Part shown: piece by piece, positions 1-6,575 of the stretch | Position numbering within the stretch: the first letter of the stretch is position 1 | Layout of the letters: each line of letters starts with the position of its first letter | NCBI GenBank assembly: GCA_021821235.1 | Contig: JAKACS010000137.1 | Coordinates: 1-7,703 of the forward strand | DNA length: 7,703 nt | Origin: Bacillota bacterium | GTDB lineage: Bacteria > Bacillota > Bacilli > Bacillales_B > DSM-18226 | Direction: 5' to 3' | The notes under the pieces: generated by a model | The model's input: only the letters and a program-made list of their open reading frames with translations | Database searches by the model: none | Told to the model about the DNA's origin: nothing | Made by a program: the position numbers and the translations under genes

Positions 1-441
1 CTTCTCGAGCGTCTAAACAATGATATGAAACAAGCGATGAAAAACAAGGAAAAAGACAAACTTTCCGTTATTCGGATGGTCAAGTCTTCATTGCAAAATG
101 AAGCCATCAAACTCGGCAACGCTGAGTTGTCCGAAGAGGAAGAGTTAACCGTCCTTTCTCGCGAATTAAAACAACGCAAAGACTCCCTCCATGAATTTGA
201 AAAGGCTGGTCGGGAAGATCTGGCTGAAAAATTGCGCACAGAGTTGGCAGTTGTTGAATTGTACATGCCAGAGCAGTTATCGGAAGAAAAACTGGCTGAA
301 ATAGTCAAGGAAACAATTTCAGAAATTGGCGCAAAATCAAAAGCAGATATGGGAAAAGTGATGGCTGCAATCATGCCGAAAGTAAAGGGCAAAGCAGACG
401 GATCACTTGTTAATAAACTTGTACAACAACACCTTTCATAA
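1..441 (+). CDS. yqeY: YqeY, GatB/YqeY-domain protein (5' end cut by window)
   Basis: The reading frame is open from base 1 ([16 protein letters not shown]...) to TAA at 439-441, giving 146 visible residues. Family members begin [16 protein letters not shown], so only about two codons lie outside the window, and the ATG at 25 is an internal methionine rather than the start. Full length would be about 148 aa, normal for the family. Visible hallmarks are the charged helical N-terminal half ([28 protein letters not shown]) and the C-terminal GatB-tail-like domain ([11 protein letters not shown], then [22 protein letters not shown]). This C-terminal domain resembles the tail of GatB, the tRNA-dependent amidotransferase subunit, so tRNA binding is plausible, but the cellular role is not established. 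A terminator follows directly, so yqeY ends its transcription unit. In B. subtilis it follows rpsU; the upstream gene is not visible here. Confidence 0.96.
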   Translation, partial: LLERLNNDMKQAMKNKEKDKLSVIRMVKSSLQNEAIKLGNAELSEEEELTVLSRELKQRKDSLHEFEKAGREDLAEKLRTELAVVELYMPEQLSEEKLAEIVKETISEIGAKSKADMGKVMAAIMPKVKGKADGSLVNKLVQQHLS

Positions 442-453
442 ATAATCTAACAC

Positions 454-490
454 AAGGCCACAAGCAACAGTTTGTGGCCTTTCAATTTTG
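454..490 (+). terminator. Intrinsic terminator after yqeY
   Basis: There is a perfect 10-bp inverted repeat, AAGGCCACAA (454-463) and TTGTGGCCTT (472-481), with an 8-nt loop whose closing G and T could add a wobble pair. The T-rich tail TTTCAATTTT follows. It starts 12 bases after the yqeY stop and separates yqeY from the spore genes. Confidence 0.9.
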
Positions 491-581
491 CTGAAATTAT
501 GCATTTTAACACGATATTCTATTCGTGACGAATTGGAAAAAGAAGTGCTAGAACCTCTGATCATTTCATACATATGAGATG

Positions 582-589
582 AAAGGGGG
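582..589 (+). promoter_or_regulatory. Ribosome binding site that fixes the yqfC start
   Basis: AAAGGGGG lies 10 nt before the ATG at 600. An in-frame ATG at 579 would place this site inside the coding region and has no Shine-Dalgarno of its own, so 600 is the better start. Confidence 0.8.
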
Positions 590-599
590 TTCTTTTTTT

Positions 600-899
600 A
601 TGGCAAAAAAATGGGGCCAGCGTGTCCGCAACTGGATGGCAAAAAAAATGGATCTTCCTCAAGATGTCATGATGGACTTACCCCGAATTACGATGATTGG
701 ACAAATTCATATTTATATTGAAAATCATCGTGGATTGCTGACATTTTCGGATAAAGAACTCCGCTTGCTCTTAAAAACGGGGCAGCTGTTAATAAAAGGG
801 AAATCGTTTGTGATCAAAACGATTTTACCGGAGGAAATTTTATTAGAGGGAAAAATTGAGCAAGTCATTTATATAAACGAGAATGCGGGAGGTCAATAA
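600..899 (+). CDS. yqfC: Sporulation protein YqfC (YabP/YqfC family)
   Basis: This small 99-residue protein begins MAKKWGQRVRNWMAKKMDLP and matches YqfC in size (about 93 aa in B. subtilis), in its basic N-terminus and in the family core: DLPRITMIGQIHIYIENHRGLLTFSDKEL shape (residues 26-54), followed by a second beta-rich part with a KGKSFVIKTI-type strand (66-75). There are no membrane segments. YqfC is a paralogue of YabP; the pair yqfC-yqfD is conserved in endospore formers and, in B. subtilis, is assigned to the mother-cell sigma-E regulon. Its biochemical role is unknown. It overlaps yqfD by one base (TAATG), so the two are very likely co-translated. I could not find a convincing sigma-E promoter upstream: a CATACATA element at 567-574 resembles a -10 but has no good -35 partner. 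Identity is firm; function is inferred from the family. Confidence 0.93.
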   Translation: MAKKWGQRVRNWMAKKMDLPQDVMMDLPRITMIGQIHIYIENHRGLLTFSDKELRLLLKTGQLLIKGKSFVIKTILPEEILLEGKIEQVIYINENAGGQ

Positions 900-2113
900 T
901 GAAGAATAAGTGGATTGACTATTTTTTTGGCCGGGTTACAGTAAAAGTCTCAGGAAAAGGGATCGAACGGTTTTTAAATGTCCTGATACGCCATGGGTTG
1001 TCTATTTCGGATGTTAAGCGCCATGGAATCGAGACGATAACGTTTAAAATTAAACTGGATGATGCGTTTAAATTAAGGCATTTTGCCCGCAAAAACGGTG
1101 TCCGTCTCTCTTTCTTGCAGCGAAGAGGCTTGCCGTTTTTGTTAAAAAGGGTAGTAAAAAACGGCGGTTTTTTCCTTGGTTCCGTGTTGTTTCTTTTGAT
1201 CATTTTTCTATTATCCAATGTGATTTGGGGAATTGACATAAACGGGGCGAAGCCGGCAACCGAGTATCAAATCCGCAAAGAATTGGACAAGATGGGGGTA
1301 AAGATCGGGAAAATTCAATTTTTTGTTGACGATGTCGAGACAATCCAGAAGAAATTGACAGACCAAATTGGGGCGATAACATGGGTTGGTGTCGAATTAA
1401 AAGGGACAACCTACCATTTCCAGGTAGTCGAAAAAAACCAGCCGAAAGCGCCTGAACAGCTGGCTCCACGAAATTTAATCGCGAAAAAGAAAGCAACAAT
1501 TGTAAGCCGGTATGTTGAAAATGGACAGCCTGTTGTCGATGTCCATGATCAGGTTCAGAAGGGACAATTGCTTGTTTCCGGTCTGATCGGCAAAGAAGGT
1601 GAGGAAAAGCCAGTTGCCGCCAAAGGCGAAATATGGGGTGAGACGTGGTATAAAACCCATGTGGAGCTTCCACTCAATACAAAATTTAGTGTTTTCACAG
1701 GCAAAGAAAAGCGGAAACATTCACTGTTAGTTGGTAGTCTCAAAGTTCCTTTTTGGGGATTTGGCAAGCCTTCGTTTAGCAAATACGAGACAGAAACGAA
1801 TACACAAAAGATTCATTTCCTCAAATGGGAATTGCCAATCTCGTTTGTCAATGAAACAGTGCGACAACGGCAAGAAATTGTCCGCACCTATTCAAATGAT
1901 GAGGCGGTAAAAATTGCCGTTGAAATGGCAAAAAAAAATATAAAAAGTTTGTTAGATGAAGATGCTATTATTAAAGAGACAAAAATTTTACACAAGGCAA
2001 TTGTCAATGGTAAAGTAAATTTAGACGTATTTTCTAAAACTTACGAGAATATTGCGCAACCTCAACCGATTATTCAAGGAGACAAGAATGACACAACAAG
2101 TAAAAACAATTAA
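899..2113 (+). CDS. yqfD: Sporulation protein YqfD, membrane-anchored
   Basis: The 404-residue product has the YqfD architecture. An N-terminal cytoplasmic domain of about 85 residues (GRVTVKVSGKGIERFLNVLI..., RHGI repeats) is followed by one transmembrane helix near residues 91-109. A long region beyond the membrane follows, starting with a POTRA-like segment (IDINGAKPATEYQIRKELDKMGVKIGK, about 112-138, given here in outline). Residues about 208-252 contain V-x-D-x-V-x-KGQLLVSG and later AAKGEIWGETWY, a glycine-spaced pattern like the half-motifs of lipoyl/barrel-sandwich folds. The family is required for normal sporulation in B. subtilis, but its molecular activity is not known. GGGAGG at 887-892 gives a strong ribosome binding site 6 nt from ATG 899. 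The last 26 bases overlap phoH. The basic, Asn/Thr-rich C-terminus (about 393-404) looks poorly conserved and partly reflects the constraint of encoding the phoH start in another frame. Confidence 0.93.
   Translation: MKNKWIDYFFGRVTVKVSGKGIERFLNVLIRHGLSISDVKRHGIETITFKIKLDDAFKLRHFARKNGVRLSFLQRRGLPFLLKRVVKNGGFFLGSVLFLLIIFLLSNVIWGIDINGAKPATEYQIRKELDKMGVKIGKIQFFVDDVETIQKKLTDQIGAITWVGVELKGTTYHFQVVEKNQPKAPEQLAPRNLIAKKKATIVSRYVENGQPVVDVHDQVQKGQLLVSGLIGKEGEEKPVAAKGEIWGETWYKTHVELPLNTKFSVFTGKEKRKHSLLVGSLKVPFWGFGKPSFSKYETETNTQKIHFLKWELPISFVNETVRQRQEIVRTYSNDEAVKIAVEMAKKNIKSLLDEDAIIKETKILHKAIVNGKVNLDVFSKTYENIAQPQPIIQGDKNDTTSKNN
2076..2082 (+). promoter_or_regulatory. Ribosome binding site that fixes the phoH start
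   Basis: AAGGAGA lies six bases before the ATG at 2088, inside the 3' end of yqfD. The same frame is open upstream from a TTG at 2052, but that codon has no Shine-Dalgarno, and PhoH homologues begin at the MT... position. Confidence 0.88.
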
Positions 2114-3059
2114 TTTGCAGCTTGAAAATCCAGCCGAGGCCATTTCATTATTTGGGAATGCTGATGCCAACTTAAAAATGATTGAAGAGGAACTTGGCGT
2201 AGCAATCATCACAAGGGGAGAAACCGTCAGCATTACCGGTGATGAGGATCAAGTACTTCTTGCCAGTCAAATTTTGGAGCGGCTGATGATCGTCCTGAAA
2301 AAAGGTATCCATATTAGCCAGAGGGATGTTCTTTACGCGATTCAAATGGCACAAAAGGGCACTTTGGATTATTTTGAGAATTTGTACGACGTCGAAATTG
2401 CCAAGAATGTAAAAGGAAAATCGATTCGCATTAAAACGTTTGGGCAAAGGCAATACACTGATGCAATCAAGAAAAACGATTTAGTCTTCGGAATAGGCCC
2501 CGCCGGTACCGGGAAAACCTATCTTGCTGTCATTATGGCAGTCAATGCCTTAAAAAACGGACAAGTTAATAAGATCATATTGACAAGGCCAGCGGTAGAA
2601 GCTGGGGAAAGCCTCGGGTTTCTTCCTGGTGATTTAAAAGAAAAGGTTGATCCTTATTTGCGCCCGCTTTACGATGCCCTTCACGATGTCCTGGGAGCTG
2701 AGCATACGCAGCGTCTGATCGAGCGGGGAACCATTGAAATCGCCCCGCTTGCCTATATGCGCGGCCGGACATTGGATGATGCCTTTGTGATTTTGGATGA
2801 AGCCCAGAACACGACCCATGCACAAATGAAAATGTTTTTAACTCGGCTTGGCTTTGGTTCCAAAATGGTGATTACCGGTGATCAAACACAGGTGGATTTG
2901 CCAAAAGGGGTAAAGTCCGGATTGATGGTAGCTGAGGAAATTTTAAAAAAGACAAAGGGAGTCTCCTTTATTTACTTGGAACAGAGCGATGTTGTCCGCC
3001 ATCCGCTTGTCGCCCGGATCATTCAGGCATATGAAAAAAGAAAAGAGCCGACTTCATAA
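2088..3059 (+). CDS. phoH: PhoH family ATPase (YbeZ type)
   Basis: From ATG 2088 the protein has 323 residues, normal for Bacillus PhoH (about 319). Residues about 15-75 form the N-terminal KH-like region (AEAISLFGNADANLKMIEEELGV in outline; ITGDEDQVLLA). The ATPase core has Walker A GPAGTGKT at 137-144, the family block TRPAVEAGESLGFLPGDLKEK (166-186, in outline), Walker B VILDEAQN at 234-241, and a sensor-like TGDQTQVDLP at 263-272. It is a cytoplasmic, probably RNA-associated P-loop NTPase/helicase-like protein. Its E. coli counterpart YbeZ is encoded beside YbeY and linked to rRNA maturation; ybeY also lies close by here, two genes downstream. The name PhoH comes from phosphate-starvation control in E. 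coli and should not be taken as proof of that role here. The start sits inside yqfD (26-nt overlap), which suggests translational coupling to a spore gene. A terminator follows 46 bases after the stop. Confidence 0.96.
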   Translation: MTQQVKTINLQLENPAEAISLFGNADANLKMIEEELGVAIITRGETVSITGDEDQVLLASQILERLMIVLKKGIHISQRDVLYAIQMAQKGTLDYFENLYDVEIAKNVKGKSIRIKTFGQRQYTDAIKKNDLVFGIGPAGTGKTYLAVIMAVNALKNGQVNKIILTRPAVEAGESLGFLPGDLKEKVDPYLRPLYDALHDVLGAEHTQRLIERGTIEIAPLAYMRGRTLDDAFVILDEAQNTTHAQMKMFLTRLGFGSKMVITGDQTQVDLPKGVKSGLMVAEEILKKTKGVSFIYLEQSDVVRHPLVARIIQAYEKRKEPTS

Positions 3060-3105
3060 GACTGGCTGATTAAATGCAGCATTCTGACCAATACTGCACG
3101 TGCTA

Positions 3106-3137
3106 AGAAGACCGTTCAATTGGAACGGTCTTTTCTT
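3106..3137 (+). terminator. Intrinsic terminator after phoH
   Basis: AGACCGTTC (3109-3117) pairs perfectly with GAACGGTCT (3123-3131) around a 5-nt loop. Flanking A-T and G-T pairs extend it to 3106/3134, and the right arm runs into TTTTCTT. It ends the yqfC-yqfD-phoH unit. Confidence 0.93.
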
Positions 3138-3139
3138 AC

Positions 3140-3169
3140 TTGTAACACCTGGTGGAAAACTGTTATGAT
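3140..3169 (+). promoter_or_regulatory. Sigma-A-type promoter for pgpH-ybeY-dgkA
   Basis: TTGTAA (3140-3145) is followed after 18 bases by TATGAT (3164-3169). The -10 is preceded by TG one base away (TGTTATGAT), an extended -10. Transcription would begin near 3176. The -35 begins only a few bases after the phoH terminator tract, so termination and re-initiation are nearly back to back. This call is from sequence pattern only. Confidence 0.65.
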
Positions 3170-3195
3170 TTTACATAAGAAGCGGGGTGCTATTT

Positions 3196-3231
3196 TTGTC
3201 GTTTAAAAGAGCCAATCGGTTTGAATGGTAA
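3196..3231 (+). CDS. Possible 11-codon leader ORF ahead of pgpH
   Basis: TTG at 3196 is preceded by GGGGTG (3184-3189) at 6-nt spacing and opens a frame encoding MSFKRANRFEW, ending with TAA at 3229-3231. It would be the first translatable start after the predicted transcription start near 3176, and its stop lies just 6 bases before the pgpH Shine-Dalgarno. It is in a different frame from pgpH. It could be a leader peptide that influences pgpH translation, the remnant of an older pgpH N-terminus separated by a frame change, or chance. It is too short to judge by content. Confidence 0.22.
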   Translation: MSFKRANRFEW

Positions 3232-3237
3232 TCTATT

Positions 3238-3253
3238 GGGGGAGATCTTTTTG
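3238..3253 (+). promoter_or_regulatory. Ribosome binding site and TTG start of pgpH
   Basis: GGGGGAG (3238-3244) sits six bases before TTG 3251. In-frame TTG codons at 3221 and 3236 lack such a site. The start codon falls in the four-base loop of a small hairpin, TCTTT (3246-3250) and AAAGA (3255-3259), which is weak but could modulate initiation. Confidence 0.7.
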
Positions 3254-5416
3254 GAAAGACTTCAGCAGTATTTAGTCGCGGTACGAAATATGTTGGATAT
3301 TGCTTTTTTTCGGATCCTATTTTTCGTTTTGATCGGCATCGTTCTTTATACAGCGATGTATAACAATGTTAAACCGGAGAAGCTTAATTTAAGCTTGTTT
3401 ACTGTTGCCGATAGAACGATTCGATCACCAAGCACCGTAGAAGACCAGCAAAGCACGGAAAAAAAGCGGAGAGAAGCACAGGATCAAGTACAGGATGTAT
3501 ATATAGTCAAAAAAGAATATACGCAAAATCGGGTCGACCTGGTTACTTCAATTTTTGATTCTGCTCTGGAATTAAATGATGAAATAAAACAAGACGAGAA
3601 GAAGCAAGCTGCAGCACCAAATGGTAAAGTAACCGAACCTTCCGTGTTGGAAAAAACCGACATGCTGAAGAAGAAATTAACGTCAACGGTAACAAAAGAT
3701 TTGTCAGACCAAGTCTTTTCCGCTCTTGTTAAAGTGAGTGATGACGAATTATCGGTTGCCAAAGATTTAACGGTAACAGCGATAAATAACGTCATGACAA
3801 AAAGAATTCCAACAGACGAAGTCGAAAATGCTAAAAAGAGGGTCGAGGAAGAACTGAAGTATTCGGCTCTCTCCGACAGCTTAAAAAGCGCTGCAATTGA
3901 ATTGGGCAGATACGCTGTTGTCCAAAATGAATTTTACGACCCAACTGCAACAGAAGAGCTGCGGCAAAAAGCACTTGAAAGTGTTGAGCCAGTTAAAATT
4001 CTGCAAGGACAAATTATTGTCGAAGAAGGGAAATTGATTGACCGCGAAATTTTCCGCCAGCTAAAGCTTGTTGGGCTTCTTGACAATAGCAGCACTATCA
4101 AGCCGTTTGTAGGGTTAGCTATCTTTGTGATGATGATTTTAGCATCGGTCTATTACTATTTTTATCAAGTAAAGATTCAGCCAGAAAAACGGCAGACCTA
4201 TCTGCTGTTATTTGGGTTGATATTCAGTTTGGGAATTGTATTGATGAAAATCATCAGCAAGCTGCAAATTTTTGATTTTGCAGGAATTGGCTACTTATTT
4301 CCCGCAGCGCTCGTTGGCATCCTTCTTAAAATTTTAGTCGAAGAAAAGCTGGCGATTCTTTCATCAATCTTAATGGCTGTCTCCGGCAGCATCCTGTTTA
4401 ATGAAGGAGTTTCAAGTGCCCTTAATTTTTCAGAGGGAATTTACATCCTTTTTAGTGCCTTGGCAGCGATTCTTTTTTTAAGCAATAACAGTCACCGCTC
4501 AAAAATTTTACAAGCGGGTCTCTTGGCCTCCCTTGTCAATTTGGCAACCATTGGTTCACTGTTATTTTTAGCGAATGGACAAACATCTGGAACCAGCTAT
4601 GCCTTATATTTTGTTACGGCACTGGTTTCCGGGATTGCCTCCGCGGTGCTGGCAATCGGGCTCCTTCCATTTTTGGAAGCAAGCTTTGGAATTCTCTCGA
4701 CAATGAAATTAATCGAACTTTCTAACCCAAATCACCCATTATTGAAAAAAATTCTAACAGAGGCACCTGGAACGTATCATCACAGTGTAATGGTGGCTAA
4801 TTTAGCTGAGTCTGCTTGTGAAGTGATTGGGGCAAATGGATTGCTTGCGAGGGTGGGCTGTTATTACCACGATATTGGCAAAACGAAGCGGCCCAATTTT
4901 TTTATTGAAAATCAAATGAACCAGAATAACCCCCATGACAAACTACCGCCAGAGAAAAGCCGGAATATCATCATTGCTCATGCAACTGACGGAGCAGCTA
5001 TATTAAAAAAATACGGGATGCCAAAAGAAATTGTTGACATTGCGGAACAGCACCATGGGACATCGCTTTTGAAATATTTTTATCATAAAGCGAAGCAGGG
5101 CGGGGCTGAAGTGAAGGAAGAAGATTATCGATACCCGGGACCAAAAGCCCAAACGAAAGAATCGGCGATTGTCGGTATTGCCGATAGTGTAGAAGCGGCG
5201 GTTCGTTCAATGAACCAGCCAAAACCGGAACAAATCGAAAAGCTTGTGAAAAATATCATTGCCGACCGCTTGCAGGATGACCAATTAGTCGAATGTGATT
5301 TAACGTTAAAGGAATTGGACATTATCTCAGAAACGCTTTGTGAAACGGTAAAGGGGATTTTTCATTCAAGAATTGAGTATCCGGAAATAATCAAACAGAA
5401 GGTGAGACAAGCATGA
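3251..5416 (+). CDS. pgpH: Cyclic-di-AMP phosphodiesterase PgpH (7TM-HD family, YqfF)
   Basis: With the TTG start the protein has 721 residues, usual for PgpH. Order of parts: short cytoplasmic N-terminus; TM1 near residues 19-36; a large extracytoplasmic domain to about 280 (7TMR-HDED type, starting at [12 protein letters not shown]); a multi-pass membrane block from about 283 to 480; then a cytoplasmic HD phosphodiesterase domain. Metal-binding candidates are visible: H510/H511 (GTYHHSV), H540-D541 ([11 protein letters not shown]), H577 (IIAHATDG), H601/H602 (EQHHGTS) and D645 (IADSVEA). Their spacing agrees with the HD-site ligands described for Listeria PgpH. The enzyme hydrolyses c-di-AMP to pApA at the membrane, with effects on osmolyte transport and wall stability. 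It heads its own unit behind a sigma-A-like promoter and overlaps ybeY by ATGA. No catalytic residue appears to be missing. The start codon choice is the main uncertainty. Confidence 0.96.
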   Translation: MERLQQYLVAVRNMLDIAFFRILFFVLIGIVLYTAMYNNVKPEKLNLSLFTVADRTIRSPSTVEDQQSTEKKRREAQDQVQDVYIVKKEYTQNRVDLVTSIFDSALELNDEIKQDEKKQAAAPNGKVTEPSVLEKTDMLKKKLTSTVTKDLSDQVFSALVKVSDDELSVAKDLTVTAINNVMTKRIPTDEVENAKKRVEEELKYSALSDSLKSAAIELGRYAVVQNEFYDPTATEELRQKALESVEPVKILQGQIIVEEGKLIDREIFRQLKLVGLLDNSSTIKPFVGLAIFVMMILASVYYYFYQVKIQPEKRQTYLLLFGLIFSLGIVLMKIISKLQIFDFAGIGYLFPAALVGILLKILVEEKLAILSSILMAVSGSILFNEGVSSALNFSEGIYILFSALAAILFLSNNSHRSKILQAGLLASLVNLATIGSLLFLANGQTSGTSYALYFVTALVSGIASAVLAIGLLPFLEASFGILSTMKLIELSNPNHPLLKKILTEAPGTYHHSVMVANLAESACEVIGANGLLARVGCYYHDIGKTKRPNFFIENQMNQNNPHDKLPPEKSRNIIIAHATDGAAILKKYGMPKEIVDIAEQHHGTSLLKYFYHKAKQGGAEVKEEDYRYPGPKAQTKESAIVGIADSVEAAVRSMNQPKPEQIEKLVKNIIADRLQDDQLVECDLTLKELDIISETLCETVKGIFHSRIEYPEIIKQKVRQA

Positions 5417-5883
5417 GATTAGAAATTGATTTTGCTGACGAAACGAACCAAATTACAGCTGAACAGAGGGAGCAAATTGAAAATAGTTTAAATTTTGCCG
5501 CCTTGAGGCTTGGCGTTGAAGAGGGCAGTGAAGTGTCAATCACGTTTGTCAGCAATGAACGAATTCAGGAAATCAACCGTGAGTATCGGGATAAGGATGC
5601 GCCGACCGATGTTATTTCTTTTGCAATGGAGGAACTGGGGGAGGGAGAAGTTGAATTGATAGGAGTGGACATGCCGCGAGTACTTGGAGACATTATCATT
5701 TCGACTGCAAAAGCGAAGCAACAGGCGGAAGAATATGGACACTCATTCATGCGTGAACTTGGTTTTCTTGCAGTTCATGGCTTTTTGCACTTGCTTGGTT
5801 ATGACCATATGACGGCGGAGGACGAAAAAACTATGTTTACTCTTCAGAAGGAAATTTTAGATGGATATGGTCTTACACGATAA
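5413..5883 (+). CDS. ybeY: Endoribonuclease YbeY (16S rRNA maturation factor)
   Basis: This 156-residue protein has the family's metal-binding signature [11 protein letters not shown], with H122, H126 and H132 as the zinc ligands. The other conserved blocks are [16 protein letters not shown] (about 55-70) and LGDIIIS (91-97). YbeY is a cytoplasmic single-strand endoribonuclease needed for correct 16S rRNA 3'-end maturation and 70S quality control in several bacteria. The ATG overlaps the pgpH stop (ATGA, 5413-5416), and GAAGGTGAG at 5398-5406 serves as its ribosome binding site, so it is probably translationally coupled to pgpH. Its nearness to phoH and era is a widely conserved association of RNA-maturation genes. 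The length matches B. subtilis YqfG (157). Confidence 0.97.
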   Translation: MRLEIDFADETNQITAEQREQIENSLNFAALRLGVEEGSEVSITFVSNERIQEINREYRDKDAPTDVISFAMEELGEGEVELIGVDMPRVLGDIIISTAKAKQQAEEYGHSFMRELGFLAVHGFLHLLGYDHMTAEDEKTMFTLQKEILDGYGLTR

Positions 5884-6256
5884 ACGAAGGAACAGGAAGG
5901 CGAATACGTTGTGGAATTCCTTTCGGTATGCCTTTGCAGGGATCGGTGCAGCTGCAAAGCGGGAGCGCAACTTTCAAATTCACCTGATGGCATCTGGTTT
6001 AGTGATCGGATTCTCCGTTTTTCTTTCGATTTCAACTATCGAGTGGCTGTTTGTTCTTGCGGCAATTGGCGGTGTTCTTTCCTTGGAGCTGGTCAACTCG
6101 GCGATGGAGCGAGTCGTTGATCTGGTGACTGAAGAGTATCACCCGCTTGCAAAACTGGCAAAGGATTTTGCTGCAGGCGCGGTTCTCGTTTATGCTATTA
6201 TGGTTGCCATAATAGGCTTGGTCATTTTTGTACCGAAGCTGGTCTGGCTTTTCTGA
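5861..6256 (+). CDS. dgkA: Undecaprenol kinase / DgkA-type lipid kinase
   Basis: The 131-residue membrane protein belongs to the prokaryotic DgkA family. An amphipathic N-terminus ([20 protein letters not shown], 19-38) is followed by three hydrophobic segments near 42-58, 61-80 and 104-126. The catalytic block [20 protein letters not shown] starts at residue 76: E76, N79, E83 and D87 line up with E69, N72, E76 and D80 of E. coli Dgk[17 protein letters not shown] completes the family signature. In Gram-positive bacteria this enzyme phosphorylates undecaprenol to recycle the lipid carrier for wall polymers, rather than acting mainly on diacylglycerol; that specificity is inferred from the family. 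The start overlaps the ybeY end by 23 nt, with AAGG at 5848-5851 upstream. ATG 5867 (residue 3) is an alternative start. No clear terminator follows. Confidence 0.94.
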   Translation: MDMVLHDKRRNRKANTLWNSFRYAFAGIGAAAKRERNFQIHLMASGLVIGFSVFLSISTIEWLFVLAAIGGVLSLELVNSAMERVVDLVTEEYHPLAKLAKDFAAGAVLVYAIMVAIIGLVIFVPKLVWLF

Positions 6257-6357
6257 TAATGTACTTCGCCTAATATTTATGAGAAAATTCCAAATTTTTT
6301 GTTACGATTTTGCTACAACTAATGATTTTGCGATTCATTTGAGGTAAAATAATAGTA

Positions 6358-6377
6358 ACTCACCGACTTTGGTGAGT
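6358..6377 (+). other. Perfect 7-bp hairpin upstream of the small ORF
   Basis: ACTCACC (6358-6364) and GGTGAGT (6371-6377) pair perfectly around the loop GACTTT. No T-run follows on the + strand, so it is not a + strand terminator. It sits seven bases before an AAAGGAAG ribosome-binding-like site, where it could act as a 5' stabiliser or regulatory stem. On the opposite strand a loosely T-rich stretch follows it. Confidence 0.5.
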
Positions 6378-6393
6378 CAGAAAAGGAAGTTCA

Positions 6394-6543
6394 ATGAGAG
6401 CCGCTAGCCTTTATCGCTCCTTGAACGAGCCGCATCTTGAGTGCCTTTGCCCCACTGGGACAAAAGTGTCCGCATGCGCTTTTAAGTTTACAACATTTGT
6501 TAAAAGTACAGCAGCTGCGAAAGCTTATTCATTGCTGACATAA
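6394..6543 (+). CDS. Candidate small protein, 49 aa, unknown
   Basis: ATG 6394 to TAA 6541-6543 encodes 49 residues beginning [28 protein letters not shown] (6382-6389) lies at a suitable distance. The peptide has three cysteines (C17, C19, C28), a hydrophobic stretch [12 protein letters not shown] (25-36) and an Ala-rich tail ([11 protein letters not shown]), with net positive charge. I recognise no family. Supporting it as a gene: its own ribosome binding site, a position that replaces cdd, and a stop 43 nt before era. Against it: a 50-codon open frame is not rare by chance, its codon choice (GAG, TGC, CCC, GTG) differs from its neighbours, and overlapping inverted repeats suggest that the RNA itself may be what matters. 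Confidence 0.33.
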   Translation: MRAASLYRSLNEPHLECLCPTGTKVSACAFKFTTFVKSTAAAKAYSLLT

Positions 6544-6575
6544 GATGTGGCACCCATTTGAGCCGCTATTCTATC

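Noticed and set aside
567..574. CATACATA as a sigma-E -10 for yqfC
   Set aside because: There is no acceptable -35 at 14-15 nt spacing, and the start point would fall on the ribosome binding site. TTGGAA (533-538) with TCTGAT (556-561) is an equally weak sigma-A candidate. Neither was called.
579..599. Upstream ATG 579 as the yqfC start
   Set aside because: It has no Shine-Dalgarno and would place the clear AAAGGGGG site inside the gene.
1200..1782. Antisense open frames opposite yqfD
   Set aside because: They lie opposite a well-supported gene, lack ribosome binding sites and encode compositionally odd peptides, as expected of chance frames.
6282..6300. AAAATT...AATTTT stem with T-run after dgkA as a terminator
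   Set aside because: The stem is all A-T with a minimal loop and would be too unstable to terminate reliably.
6546..6556. TGGCACC, identical to the core of the T-box antiterminator consensus, upstream of era
   Set aside because: The surrounding AGGG and GCG parts do not match, no terminator or specifier stem is visible, and the downstream gene is not an amino-acid gene.
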